From positions 661,001 to 725,000 of the forward strand of contig WPIO01000058.1 in assembly GCA_009760855.2 (NCBI GenBank): a stretch of 64,000 nucleotides of DNA. The letters run 5' to 3'. This document shows, in pieces, positions 46,757 to 59,792 of the stretch. Positions within the stretch are counted from its first letter, which is position 1, and every line of letters begins with the position of its first letter. This DNA comes from Cristatella mucedo. Lineage: Eukaryota; Bryozoa; Phylactolaemata; Cristatellidae. The notes beneath the pieces were generated by a model, which was not told where the DNA came from, searched no databases, and saw only the letters and a program-made list of their open reading frames with translations. The position numbers and the translations under genes are program-made.

Positions 46757-47645
46757 TAATGATAATAAAAATAATAATAATGCACTTTATAAAGCGCCCT
46801 CAGAGAACTCAATCTCGTTCTAGGCGCTTTACATTTGCTACAAAGGTAAACGTGATTGATTGGTGAGTAATATCATACTTGATAAGCAACATGAATGACA
46901 TGGTTATGAGTGACATGCACAGGGTCAGCATGCAAGTGTGGTTAGTAGCAGCATGCACAGTGTCAGCACGCATAAGCACATGAAGGAAGAATCATCAAAG
47001 GGACTCACTAAATGCTCTCCTAAATAGGTGTGTTTTCAAGTTCTTTTTAAATGTGGTCAAGTCAGGGATGTTGTACCGCAAGTTGGGAGTGAGTTCCAGG
47101 CTTTGGGAGTATACGAACTAAATGCACGGTCTCCAAAGAATTTCAGGTTTGTACGAGGTATTGGTAAACTGCTGGATTCCGAAAAGCAGGTGGTAGTCCT
47201 GAGAAAAAGGCTGGAGCCAAAGAATAAAGGGACCTAAAAGTGAGCGACAAAACCTTGAAGTCAATCCGTTGCTTGACTGGTAGCCAGTGCAGGTTGGCGA
47301 GAAGTGGTGGGATGTGGCAACTGCGACGCTCACGACAGACATGAGTTGAGAGACAAAGCTAGAGACAAGCCTAGTTGTAGAGTTTTGCACCAGCTGTAAG
47401 CACCTGAATGCGCATGCTGGTAGGCCAGCAAACAGTGAGTTACAGAAGTCAAGACGGGGTGTCACAAATGCATGGATCAACTTAGACGTGGTATCCTTAT
47501 ATAAACTAGCCCGAATTTTAGCAACGTTAGGTATCTGAAAGTAGGCAGACTTGATTGTGGAGCTGATGTGGTCGTCTAACGAGAGGTCACTTTGGCACAT
47601 GACACCTAGATTTCGAGCTGATTCAACAGGAGACATGCTGGCAGT
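46757..47645 (-). mobile_element. LINE, 5'-truncated
   Basis: Main-family copy with (AAT)n tail, hairpin, 3' UTR and about 170 codons broken by indels, including a 25-bp partial duplication at about 47340-47365. It ends near 47645. Confidence 0.92.
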
Positions 47646-47894
47646 TAGTTCATCTCCTCGTCTGAGAAGACTAATAGACCTCCAGACCCCATGGCCTCTT
47701 CGCTGGTGATCATGCTTGGCCCCCTCGTTTCACAATTTTTGCTGCACTTCTTACCCAATTAATCTCTAAGCGCAGTGACTAGAATTTACTGTTTTATACA
47801 TAGTGCACAGCTATACCTATGCTTGTACCCCTTCCTGATACCAGCCCGTCGAACTTTCTCTACTTTCTTGAGGCATGCATTGCTGACACTCACA

Positions 47895-48765
47895 TTTTGA
47901 TGGCAGAAAACTCTCTCCGTTTCATAGCAAAGCGAGACTCGAATATCATAAAAGTCTTTGGAAAATCTTCAAACTTAGTGCTGCCAGCATATCTCCTGCA
48001 GCATCTGCACGCAATCTGGGTGTCCTACTCCAACGTAACCTTCCGTCTGATGACCATATCAGCTCCACACCCGAGTATGCGTACTTTCTGCAACGAGCAA
48101 TTGCAAAAATTGAGATCTATTTGGACAAGAGAAACTTAGCCAAGTTGGTCGATGCATTTATCACATGTCGTCTTTACTTCTACATCTCACTAATCGCTTA
48201 TCTCCCAGTGAATAATACGCTTACAGTTGGTCTACAATTCTTTAGCTAAACTTGTCCGTCGTGGACTTCGTAGTTGCCGAATTGCATCATTTTTTTAACG
48301 ACCACTGGCTCACTATCAAGCAGCATATTGACTCGAAGGTTCTGTCCTTTACTTGTAGGTCCCTTCATTCCTTTGCTGCAGCCTACTTATTTGAGAGACT
48401 TCCTCATAGGACCTCGCATCATACCACTCTTCTGACTCAAGTATTTCAGCAGTGCCTCTAATTGGCCTCAAATTCATTGAAGACCACGCCTTCAGTTCGT
48501 CTGCTTCCAAAGCCTTTAATTCACCCACAGTTGACCTCACGACATCAGCTGACTTTCTGACAATAGCATAAGAAGCTAAAAACCCACCTTTTCCTATTAG
48601 AGTTTACTCCATCCTTGTGCATTGCACTTCAACCGCTTGCGAGAACTGAGATTGCGCATGTTATCACTAACTGACATTCTTCATTTCCAGCATTCATACA
48701 TTGCCTATTAAGAGATGTAGCTCTCTTAGGGCAGAAGGATAATGTCGTATCATTCTTATTTTTAT
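47895..48765 (+). mobile_element. Decayed LINE copy
   Basis: Plus-strand remnant from the mid RT C-terminal region (LGVLLQ-like block near 48020) to the 3' UTR and a degraded hairpin with TTATTTTTATTAATTA. Confidence 0.75.
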
Positions 48766-48839
48766 TAATTACCGTTGCACTTGCTTCAGCCCTTAATACG
48801 ATGTTATACTTTGGGGCTCACTTTCGTCATTCATGCTTA

Positions 48840-49110
48840 ACGGCATCTTCTCTCCCTACAATAAATGCTGACACTTCCTTTCCAGTCGTCCTGTGAGGCT
48901 ACTTCTAGGTTAACTACTTCCTTGACTGTTCTCCTGCATCAGCCACGCTCCTCCCTTTTCCTTTGATGCATGAGATTGTGCCCATTGGTTGATGCATGCT
49001 GCACCGAGGCCGCTTAGGCTGCTATCGCGTTGGAGAAATCTCACCGCAGAGACACAAGCTTCGCCTGTATGGCTTTGCCGTGTGACAAACGTTTGTGACA
49101 GGCAGAAAAG
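48840..49110 (+). repeat. Old dispersed repeat, second copy of 2220-2475
   Basis: See 2220-2475. Both lie downstream of a decayed plus-strand LINE, so it may be part of an unrecognised older element. Confidence 0.4.
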
Positions 49111-49660
49111 TTGAACCGCCCATTCAACCACTTCTCCATTTATGCTAGGCTGTTCTGTTTGCACTTCGCAAGCAAGCTTTTCTCCAGCTACCTATTGGTA
49201 CATGGCTTGGGTTACAAAGGAAAGACGGAAGGAAGAAAGAATTCTGCGAACAGGAAGAAGACGAAGACTGAGACGACAGTGAGTTACAAGAACGTTATCC
49301 CATTGGCTGACGACTGCCTCTTGGTTAGCAGCTCGGTCATAAGCAGGGCAGCCGTATGCAGTGCTGTCGTAAACCGCACCGCCGCGGGCGCTATTGGTGT
49401 GCAGATTGTCGTCACAAAGCTTCACAGGCGCTCTGTAAGGCTCTTGTACCCGAGTCCTACGCACTTCATCCCTCGCTCTGAACAGCTCAGCTCTGTGCAA
49501 TCGGTAGGCAATTCTGCTAGCTCCTGTCTGAACTTTGAGAGCAATTTATTAATAAAAAGAGAGCTTGCTGTGGAGCACAGGCAAAGCATCGATACGGAAA
49601 ATCAAGTCACTGGCTCTAGTTTAGCCTACACGGTGGCCCGTTTCGCTCACCCATGACAGT
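49111..49660. other. Unassigned sequence with a 181-codon frame
   Basis: An open plus-strand frame spans the segment to the stop at 49656. It has no recognisable motif, no signal peptide or domain, and no supporting splice or promoter signals. I treat it as probably fortuitous. Confidence 0.3.
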
Positions 49661-49661
49661 A

Positions 49662-49795
49662 TGCTGGTTTGGTCCAGTGGTTAAGGTGCTCGCCCCAAGC
49701 AAGGTCTGGCGAATGAAAGGCTAGATCTCCGAGGTAAATGTGACGCCCCTGAATAGAGATTAAGTTCTCTTAGGGCGAAATACGAATGAGTTATT
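49662..49795 (+). mobile_element. tRNA-derived SINE
   Basis: A box intact (CAGTGGTTAAGGTGCTCG), B box degraded, LINE-like tail GAATAGAGATTAAGTTC intact. Confidence 0.85.
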
Positions 49796-50100
49796 CTATA
49801 CTGTGTCGATGCATTTAGAGCCATCGCTAAGGAGAACTTGATGATTTGAGCTAACTCGCCCTATGGATCATCATCGCGAGACACTCTCTCAACTGATCAG
49901 TGAGTATTCGAATCTCATCCAAGAATCCAGGGGTACCCGAGCTAACAAGTGGCACAGTAACAAACGTAGGTACGTATTGAGCACTTTAAAAAGCAAATCA
50001 TTTTTAAGTGTGATATTCTTCCAAACTCAGTGCATGCAGTACTCTCGATTAGTTCTATCCCAATGCACACGGTGAATAAATTGGATGCAGCTATATCGCT

Positions 50101-50149
<49 letters not shown>
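50101..50149. repeat. (GA)n microsatellite
   Basis: Pure GA run. Confidence 0.98.
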
Positions 50150-50151
<2 letters not shown>

Positions 50152-50224
50152 GTCTGTGAGGGTAGACGTCCGTATGAAAAGATCAGGAGATGCTTTTCCA
50201 TAAACGGTTGACTATACATTATTG

Positions 50225-50305
50225 GGCCATCCTCGTGGCTTAATGATTAGTGTCGCCGAATCTGAAACCCGAGATTTTGGGTCTAAACTTGCTTGTCAAA
50301 TTGTT
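50225..50305 (+). mobile_element. Possible tRNA-derived SINE head
   Basis: GTGGCTTAATGATTAGTG resembles an A-box region and GGGTCTAAAC a weak B box. Confidence 0.35.
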
Positions 50306-50379
50306 TTGTCTTTTAACTGACGTCAACTAAAACGAAGCTGTATTCGGCACTAGGATGAGAACGCAATCTGAAGGGCTTC

Positions 50380-50640
50380 AAATAGTATGCTTAACGAAAG
50401 GAGCGAAACTGAAGCGACCTGGAAGCCAGCCATTGGATCTTAAAGTCAATGCGATGCTCTCTAGGGAAAGCCCGGTGAAGCTTATTGAGAAATGGTACGA
50501 TGTGAAAGCTACACCGTTGACGACAGCTCAGACAAGCACCTGTGTTTTGTACCAGACGCAGACAATTAAGGGGATATATCGAAAGTCTTGAATAAGCAGT
50601 ATTGCAGTAGCGTAGATATGATGTCACAAAAACGTCAACT
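50380..50640 (-). mobile_element. Decayed LINE fragment
   Basis: Reverse-strand remnant with RLVQNTGACL and EHRIDFKIQ readable at 50391-50627. It has no 3' UTR. Confidence 0.7.
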
Positions 50641-50649
50641 AGTTGAGCT

Positions 50650-51795
50650 GTAATAATAATAATAACAATAATAATAATAAATTTATTATACCGCTATCAG
50701 GTAACTTAATCCTCCACTAGGCGCTTTGCATTTGCTGCAAAGGAAGCGTGATAGAATGATTAGTAGTAAAATGCTCAACGTCAACAAGAATGACATGGTT
50801 ACAGGTGACATGCACAGGGTCAGCATGCCAATATGGTTGGTGGCAGCATGCACAGTATCAGCACGCCACATAAGACACAAGGGACAAATCATACGGATCC
50901 ACAGAATGTTACTATAAATAGATGCGTTTATTGCTTCTTTTTAAATGCAGTCAAGTCAGGGGATGTCGTGACACCTGTTGGGAGTGGACTCCAGGCTTTG
51001 GGAGCATGTGAATAAAATGCACGGTCTAAAAAGGACTTTAGGTTCGTACAAGGTACAGGAAAACGATTAAATTCCCAAGCGGGTGGTGCAATACTTAGCC
51101 TGCTGGGGGATTGGATCTGATTGGTATGCAAGAGCCAAAGAGTGAATGGACATAAAAGTGAGTGACTGAACCTCGAATTTGATGCGCTTCTTGACTGGGA
51201 GACAGCACAGCTTGGCGAGAAGTGGTGTGATGTAGCAACTGCGACGCCCACGACAGAAAAGCCTAGTTTCAGAGTGTTGCACAACCTGTAAGCGCCTGAT
51301 CGCACAGGCCAGTGGGCCAGCAAGCAGTTAGTTACAGAAGTCGAGACGGGATGTCACAAATGCATGGACAGGGATATATTACATTACATTACAATTTAGA
51401 TGTGGTATCCGTGTCTAAGCAAGCCAAGTTTTAGCAATCGTATTTAGCTGAAAGTAGGCAGACTTTACTGCGAAGCTAAAGTTAGCCCTTGCATATTACA
51501 GCGTTTGATGAGTCTTTGCGATTCGTTCTTTGTGTGTATGTAACTGCTTAGACTATGCCTACTGCTTGTGGATGTTACCACCTAACATTTGGTAATGCTT
51601 TCTATGCAGCCTCTGTAAAGTACCTAGAAAGAGATTCAGTTCTCCGACTACACAATACAAATATATTATTTATATTATTATTATTGTGATCTCGTAAAAG
51701 GTCACTTTAGAACAGGACACTAAATTACTTCCAGATGCAACGGGAGATATGCTGGCAAAGCCGATATAGCGTGATACGGCTCGAGTCTAAACGTT
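50650..51795 (-). mobile_element. LINE copy split by a nested insertion
   Basis: Reverse-strand copy: tail, hairpin and 3' UTR at 50650-50935, then a damaged coding part to about 51480. The coding order resumes at about 51694 with GTCACTTTAGAACAGGACAC and runs to about 51795. Between the two parts lies a plus-strand LINE fragment. A short ATTACATTACATTACA insertion sits at about 51379-51394. Confidence 0.82.
51485..51693 (+). mobile_element. LINE 3' fragment nested in another LINE
   Basis: Plus-strand 3' UTR, degenerate hairpin and (TTA)n tail inserted into the reverse-strand copy. Confidence 0.78.
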
Positions 51796-51935
51796 CTCTT
51801 GAGCATTGGGAAACTCTGCAACTCCGTCTCTTTCTCTGTAAGCATACTCTACCTAAGTCAGTTCTGCCCTCAATTCTGCTTTGTTTTGCAGTCTGCAGGC
51901 GATTACTTTTCAAAAAGAAATGCGTGCGTCGAGAG

Positions 51936-52689
<754 letters not shown>

Positions 52690-52690
<1 letters not shown>

Positions 52691-52940
52691 GTCTATCCAT
52701 TCTCTCGCTCCGGCAAACCTATCAGAATTATTTCCATTTCAGGCCTCTCGTCTGTACCACCCGACCGCTCGCGACCCTTATCAATAGGCTCTATCGCTGA
52801 CTTCAATTTCCCTTGGAGACCGAGCCTTTAGTTTCTATGTTCCCAAAGCCTGAAACTCATTGCCGACTGACATTGCGTCACCCCTGATTTGACGACGTTC
52901 AAAATCCAGCTGAAGAAACCTTCCTTCCTGTTCCTCTTCC
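52690..52940 (+). mobile_element. Decayed LINE fragment
   Basis: Plus-strand C-terminal coding remnant (GDRAFSFY-like and TTFKIQLKK-like blocks) without a tail, abutting a young reverse-strand copy. Confidence 0.65.
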
Positions 52941-52942
52941 TT

Positions 52943-53606
52943 AATAATAATAATAATAATATTGCACTTGATAAAGCGCCCTCAGAGAACTTAATCTCTT
53001 TCTAGGCGCTTTACATTTGCTGCAAAGTGATACGCAATAGAATAGTAAGTAAAATCATGCTTGAAAAACAAACAAAATGAATAACATGGTTAGGGGTTAC
53101 ATGCACTGGGTCAGCATGCAAATGTGGTTAGTGGCAGCATGAACAGTGTCAGCACGCATAAGCACATCGAGGACGAATCACAAGGACCCACTAAATGCTG
53201 TCCTCAATAGGTATGTTTTTAAGTTTCTTTTAAATGTGGTCAGGTCAGGGGATGTTCTGATGCAGGTCGGGAGGGAGTTCCAGGCTGTGGGAGCATACGA
53301 GCTAAATGCACGGTCTCCAAAGGATTTAAGGTTTGTACGAGGTATTTCTAGACTGTTGGATTCCGAAAAGCGAGTGGTACGATGCTTTGCCTGATGGGGT
53401 AGTATATCTGAAAGATAGGCTGGAGCCATAGAATGAAGAGACCTAAAAGTGAGCGATAAAACCTTGAAGTCAATCCGTTGCTTGACTGGTAACCAGTGCA
53501 GGTCGGCGAGAAGTGGAGTAATGTGGCAACTGCGACGCTCACGACAGACAAGCCTAGCTGCAGAGTTTTGCACCAGCTGCAATCGCCTGATCGCACATGA
53601 TTCCTT
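52943..53606 (-). mobile_element. LINE, 5'-truncated, young copy
   Basis: (AAT)n tail, hairpin, 3' UTR and about 140 open codons (53178 to about 53606). Nearly identical to the matching part of 38-1602. Similarity ends abruptly at about 53600-53606. Confidence 0.95.
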
Positions 53607-53609
53607 GCC

Positions 53610-54255
53610 TCGACTCAATCCGGGTTAATCGTTCTTCTCTGTGCATTTTGCTCTGGAACTGTGCACGCTGTTACTCGGTGCGAGAGCGATACGTTTTCTT
53701 GCGAGCCATGCTAAGCTAGCTTTTTTCAAGTGTACTCTGAGTGCTTACTTGAACATGATTCAGTCCGTATTACTAACCGAGGCTCCAACAAACCAGTGGC
53801 TGCGAGAGTATTCTTTCATGCTTTTTCGCGTTCGTCTAAGCATTCTAACTTTTTTGTTCTTAACTCTTGTATCTTTAAAACTCGCTTCTTTATATCGAGT
53901 TTTAAAGCGCATAAATAGAGATTCGGTTCTCTTAGGACGCTACCTAAAATACTTATTTTCTTATTGGCACAATGACAGGGTATCTTTACGATGTCTTTCC
54001 TGATTTCAAGCTTCGTGAAAATATCTTGTATCTTCTTCTGTAACTTCCCCAAGCCACAAGGACTATGTGGATGTCACGCAAGAGAGCTGTTTACAGTGCA
54101 ATCACAGCCTAAGCTGCTTTATGTACAAATACTGTAGCCAAAAAACTTCACCTCACGCTATATAGAGAAAGTAAGAAGCATAGCTGAGTAAGGAGAGCAG
54201 TTTATGTAGGGAGTAGCATGGAAGTAGCAGTTTAGGACGGCTGGAAAGGATATCC
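53610..54255. other. Unassigned sequence with a tail remnant
   Basis: A lone SINE/LINE tail (TAAAGCGCATAAATAGAGATT) lies at 53900-53945. Nothing else was recognised. Confidence 0.45.
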
Positions 54256-54259
54256 CATA

Positions 54260-55400
54260 CTCAGCAGCAGGTGAATAGTTGTCGCTGCGTAAGAATTATG
54301 AGAGTGATTTCTACAGTCTATGACCTAAAGAGCCAAAGCTTATGTTGTCAAAGGTCTTTAAGGAGAGGAATAGAGCAGCTAATTTATTTTCCATACAGAA
54401 CCTGGGGTCACAAGGAGGCTGAAACTAGTACAGCAGTTCAGCTAGGTATGGAGCCAAGCCATGTCGGGCCTTGTATATCAGGGTAACAACCTGGCTCTGT
54501 ATCCGTTGATCAACCGGCAGCCATGCAAGATTTTTCAGCAAAGAAGACACACGGTCAAGCCTCTGGGATTTTTAAACTAGCCTTTCATCCTTATTCATCA
54601 ACAGCAGCAGTGGCTTAGTGGCTTTTCGGTAGCCCAGTCCAAAGAGAATTACAATAATTTAGCCAAGACAGAACTAAGGAGATATTTAAATTCTTTGCAA
54701 GCCACTGTGGAAGACAGTTTCTAATCTTAGATAGGCATCGGACGTGACGGCTAGCTGCGTGATGGTCGCACAACAGCATCACTTATTAGACGTGCAAAGC
54801 CTTTTAGTCCAGCCACACGCTTGGGGTGTCTTACGAGCAGCAGTTCCGTTTTGTCGTCATTTAGTTTAAGAAAATTTGCCAGCATCCATAATCGAATATC
54901 TACAAGGTAAGCATTCAGTTTACTATTCACTGCCGCAGATTCAGACGGTTTTAATGACAAATACAGCTGAGTACCATCAGCATAAAAGTGATAACCTATT
55001 CCATGGGCCTGTGTAAAGTTTTTCAGAGGTTTAGTATAAACGGAGAACCGTAAAGGACCGACGGTGGACCCTTGAGGGACTCCACGGGTTACTGGTCTGA
55101 TGGATAAGACCTGACCCCTAAAAAGTACAGATTGAACACGATCGGACGAGTACGATTAAAACCACCCCAGTGCCTCATCTGCCAGACCGATCGCTATTCT
55201 CAATCGCTCAAGTAGGATATCGAGATAGATGGTGTCAAAGCAGCTGATTGATCTAGCAGCACTAGGGCCATGACATTCCCGTCATCGTAGCTGCAAAGGA
55301 TTTAATTGGCTACACGGAGGAGAGCAGTTTCAGCTGAGTGCTTCTGCTTAAGCCTCGATTGAAACTTTTCTGAAACTTCGTTCTTTTCAATGTTTCGCTA
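54260..55400 (-). mobile_element. Decayed LINE of a divergent subfamily
   Basis: Reverse-strand remnant of about 1.1 kb. ANFLKLNDDKTELLL and DIRLWM are readable at 54751-54960, and the region for motifs A to C can be traced to about 55300. Its sequence is clearly apart from the main family. Confidence 0.8.
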
Positions 55401-55494
55401 GGAAGCTTTAAGACAATACAGTACGCACACGAAGCATTCGTGCAGTGTCAAGAAAAGTAAAGTGGGGCTATGTGTACGGCCTTCTTTGAATTGC

Positions 55495-55610
55495 CGAAGT
55501 GCAGCCGTAGAGGTTACACCCTCTGCAGTGGGGAATACAGAATTACCCACCGCTGGACTCGAACTCACTATCTCAGAGTTCTAGTGTTAGCACTTTTACT
55601 TTATGCAAAG
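55495..55610 (-). mobile_element. tRNA-derived SINE remnant
   Basis: Reverse-strand CCACCGCTGGACTCGAACTC (B-box complement) and a GTGTTAGCACTTTTAC block. Confidence 0.5.
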
Positions 55611-55870
55611 ATAAAGTATTTTGACTATTCTACCGAGGGTATTAGTTAGGAATCCAGTGACAGAAGCCGAATCTTTCTGTTTAGCGACCACCCTGCGATG
55701 CTAGCTTGGGCCCAGACTCGTGATCAATGACCCACTCTCATAATACCCAATGATCGCCGCTGTGAATCACCAAAACCACCCACGATGGTCGTGCCACCAG
55801 TGAGGGCAGAAGCCACCAGTCACTTGACTTGTGCGGGCAGTTTGAAACGAGTCAGGGCTGAATGTACTAG

Positions 55871-56048
55871 CAGAGGCATATCGAAAGGGGGCAGGGGGCA
55901 TATATCCCAGGGCGCTGAATCAGGGGTGCGGGATCAAGGACGCTGAATCAGGGGGCGCCAGGGGACACCAAATGGATGTCTAATACTGGGTGGAGGCGCC
56001 ATCTGGGTAGTACTTTCCCTGGCGCATAATATCCTAGGAACGCCTCTG
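55871..56048. mobile_element. MITE with 8-bp target duplication, hAT-like
   Basis: 178-bp element. The left end is CAGAGGCATATC; the right end, reverse-complemented, is CAGAGGCGTTCC. It is flanked by TGTACTAG (55863-55870) and GGTACTAG (56049-56056), matching at 7 of 8. The interior is G-rich, with repeated GCTGAATCAGGGG words, and has no coding capacity. An 8-bp duplication with CAG ends fits the hAT superfamily. Confidence 0.75.
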
Positions 56049-56059
56049 GGTACTAGTTA

Positions 56060-57100
56060 GCTTACCCTACTCTCAGGAACCTCGAGTTCGCCGCGAGCAG
56101 GTCTTGCATTGGAGTCTTGTCAGAGTCGCTGCGGTACACCTCAAATTGCTTTTGCAGCGTACGCCCGATCGTGGGTTCTCCGCTCGAGCAGCCAGTGTCC
56201 TCTGCCGTGCCCTGCCGTCGCCACCACATCCGTGATTATTTTCTGACTAGCACCTAGGTGTGGCGCGACAACGTCACCTCGGACAATTGCCCGAGATTTT
56301 TTCGGAGCTCGGGCTTGCCGATATGCACTACTCACTTAAAATAGAGGGCTTCGTCGTATCGAGTATCACCAACTGCGTCAGCAACTGCGAAAACGAAGTC
56401 CCATCAGAAGGAACTCTTCACTGGCACTTACCCGCAGTTCGTGCAAACTGCAGCAGCTGCCACAGCAACAATGTTGCAGTAGTCGGAAATTCACGCCACG
56501 GCCGACAACGGACCAACCCAGCTATCGATGCTAACGGCTTTGAAGTTCGGGCTGCACAATGAGCCCCTTTGAGTGGAGCAACTTTCGATCGAGCACATTC
56601 CCCGTGCAGCAGCGGAGCTCGGCGCTTTTCCCGAATCCCTGAGACCTGAGCTACAGACGCATTTGACATCTGGCTTTCTCACAATTGGCGAACGTCGCCA
56701 ATTGGGTTCGATTCTCGCTAACAGCTGAGAACTGTGACCCTACGGACGTTACGAACAGCACAGCTGGTCGCAACTTAATTGCTACTGGAAGATGACTCGA
56801 CAGCGGCCTAACTGAACGCGTCCGCCCTAACTAGTCAGCTTCAGAGCAACGTTAGCGCCTCCTGTGGCCGGCGCAATTCTCCCAGCGAGCAGAGGGGCCA
56901 ATCCAGCAGGTGCTACCGCCACAGCTGTGCATTTTTCTGAGGCCGATCGATGGCGACAGGTGCCCGCCCCGGGCAGTTGAAAGACGGCCACCGGGCCGGA
57001 AACGGAATGCCTCGGCTCTCCTCTGTCTTCTTTTTGTCGGCCAAATCGCTTTCATTTCCCGCTCCCGCCAGCTGCATGTCGCGTCAAGCCATGGGAGTAT
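56060..57100. other. Unassigned sequence
   Basis: A plus-strand frame covers 56260-56562 and a reverse one 56852-57187. Neither has a recognisable motif or a clear start. Confidence 0.35.
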
Positions 57101-57104
57101 TTGC

Positions 57105-57235
57105 CCCGGGAGTAAAGTGCCTGCATTAAAAAATCCAGGTCGCGGGTTCGAGTCGCCTAGAGGGCAATCCCTCATTGTCTGGTGCAAGCGGTGGTGATTG
57201 CCGTTACGTTTCTTTTGCCGCTAGATCAACGCTAG
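57105..57235 (+). mobile_element. tRNA-derived SINE, third family
   Basis: GTCGCGGGTTCGAGTCGCC (B box), then GCGGTGGTGATTGCCGTTA and CTTTTGCCGCTAG. Same tail as 43524-43660. Confidence 0.65.
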
Positions 57236-58266
57236 TTATAATAATAATAATACGGCATTCGTTATAGTGCGTCAGAGAACTCAAGCTTTCTCTAGGCACT
57301 TTACACTTCCTTCAAAGAAAGCACGATCGAATGGTTAGTGGTAGCATGCTCTATGACAACAAGCAGAACATGGTTAGATAGGACGTGCACAGGATCAGCA
57401 TGCCAATATGGTTAGTGGCAGCATGCACAGTGTCAGCACGCCTAAGTACCCAAAAGACGATTCGCATGGACCCACTAAATTCTGTGATAATAAGGTGCGT
57501 TTTTAGTTTCTTTTTAAATGTTGTCTAGTCAAGGGATGTCGTGACATCAGTCGGGCGCCACTTCAAGGCTTTGGGAGCGCACAAACTACGAGCACGGTCT
57601 CCATAGGATATGTGGTTCTTACGAGGTATAGGTAAACGATTAGATTCCGAAAAGCCGGTGGTACGATACTTAGTCTGGTGGGGAGTAGATCCGATAAGTA
57701 GGCCGCTACCTAAAAATGAGGAGACCTAAAAGTAATTGACAAAACCTTGAAGTCGATGCGTTGCTTGAATATGAACCTATTCTGGTCAGATAGAATTGTG
57801 TGATATGGCAACTGCCATGCTCAGGAAAGACAAGCTTAGTTGCAATTCTTTGCACCAGCTGTAAGAGCCTGATTGTACATGCCGGTAGACCAGTAAGCAG
57901 TGGGTTACAAAAGTCGAGGCAGAATATGACAAATGCATGGACCAATTTCGATGTAGTATCCATGTCTAAACAAGCCCAACTTTTTGCAATGTCATGCAGC
58001 TGAAAGTAGGCAGACTTGACTGTGAAGCTGATGTGGTCGTCTAATGAACGGTCACTTTGAAGTAAGCCACCTAGATTTCGTGCAAATTCAACAAAAGATA
58101 TGCTGGCAGAGCCGATTGTGAGCGTTAATATTTCCAATTTATGAACCACACTTGGTTTGCCTATAGCTAGTAGGTTGGTTGTACCCTTATTCAATTTAAG
58201 TAAGTGTGCAGCCATCCATGTGGGGATGTCATCAATACATGCAGCAAGGGAATCGGGAGAATTTGA
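57236..58266 (-). mobile_element. LINE, 5'-truncated, moderately decayed
   Basis: Reverse-strand copy of about 1 kb with (AAT)n tail, hairpin and 3' UTR. About 170 codons are readable (57706-58215), and it is broken further on. It faces the plus-strand copy on its right, with about 140 bp between their 5' ends. Confidence 0.92.
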
Positions 58267-58404
58267 CGGGCATCACATTACATCTGTACGTTTCTTGACC
58301 GTCACTCTCCTTCCATTTCCCAGAAACACTTCCCATTCGCTGTTTCCCAGAAAGATCCTTTCGGCATGCGAGCTGATTCGTGCCGAAAGCAGCTATAAAA
58401 ACAA

Positions 58405-59792
58405 AAATCTTCTCAAGAAAGCGACGCTAGACCAAGAGAACTTAAGCAACTACCACCCAGTCTCCCTTCTACCATTCCTATCAAAGACACTGGAATGGGT
58501 CGTGGCGGCCCAGCTGTACTCAAATATCGAAACCTCACACCTTGCTAGTAAGTTCCAGTCTGGCTTTAGAGCTAATCACTCCACAGAGTCAGCATTGCTT
58601 AGGGTATACAACGACTTACTTAGGAATGCAGACATGGGTAGAGTGTCTCTGCTTGTTTTGCTCGATCTTTCGGCAGCTTTTGATACCATTGATCACAAAG
58701 TTCTGCTAGAGCGCCTCTCATCTCATCTGGGCATCACTGGCACTGCTCTGCAATGGTTCAGGTCCTATCTCAGTGGGCGACTCCAGAGTATTGACGTGAA
58801 TGGACAAAGATCATCCGATGTATCACTTAATTATGGTGTACCTCAGGGCTCCGTGCTAGGTTCGGTTCTTTTCACGGTTTATACTCTCCCTCTTGCTGAT
58901 GTGATTGCCAAGCAGGGCTTTCACTTCTATGCGGATGACACTCAGTTGTACCTCTGCTTTGATCCCTCCCAGCCTTCGAGCACCTCAAATTCTCTCAACT
59001 CACTTGCTGCATGTATTGATGACATTCGCACATGGATGGCAGCAAATTTTCTAAAACTAAACGATGATAAAACTAACTTACTAGTTATGGGCAAACCCAG
59101 TGTGATTCAGAGATTGGAAAGGCTGACTTTCAAAATTGGCTCTGCCAGCATATCCCCTGTTGAATCAGCTCGAAATCTAGGTGTCATATTCCAAAGCGAC
59201 CTCTCGTTAGACGACCATATCAGCTACACAGTTAAATCTGCCTATTTTCAAGCTTCATAACATTGCTAAAATTCGGGCTTGTTTAGATAAGGATACCACG
59301 TCTAAGTTGGTCCATGCATTCGAGACATCCCGTCTCGACTTCTGCAATTCACTGCTTACTGGCCTACCAGCATGTGCGATCAGGCGATTGCAGCTGGTGC
59401 AAAACTCCGCAGCTAGGCTTGTTTGTCGTGAGCGTCGCAGTTGCCACATTACACCACTTCTCGCTGACCTGCACAGGCTACCAGTCAAGCAACGGATTGA
59501 CTTCAAGGTTTTGTCGCTCACTTTTAGATCACTTCATTCTTTGGCTCCAGCCTATCTCTCAGATATACTCCCCCATCAGGCCAAGTATCGTACCACCTGC
59601 TTTTTGGAATCCAACAGTCTACAAATACCTCGTACAAACCTTAAATCCTTTGGAGACCGTGCATTTAGTTCGTATGCTCCCAAAGCCTGGAACTCCCTCC
59701 CGACTTCCGTCAGAACATCCCCTGACCTGACCACATTTAAAAAGAACTTAAAAACGCACCTATTTAGGACAGCATTTAGTGGGTCCCTGTGA
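58405..59792 (+). pseudogene. LINE reverse transcriptase, frameshifted
   Basis: Encodes the RT core with FDTIDH (motif A), PQGSVLG (motif B, canonical Gln) and YADD (58928-58939), then the C-terminal region to AFSGSL. One extra A at 59250-59251 (TTTTCAAGCTTC, against TTTTCAGCTTC in the other copies) shifts the frame, so the ORF is split at about 59260. A 3-residue deletion lies just before motif C. The start codon is absent because of the 5' truncation. Confidence 0.93.

Noticed and set aside
49111-49656. 181-codon frame
   Set aside because: No motif and a non-ATG beginning; possible by chance at this length of sequence.
56260-56562. 100-codon frame with several cysteines
   Set aside because: No ATG at the beginning, no signal peptide, no splice support and no recognisable family.
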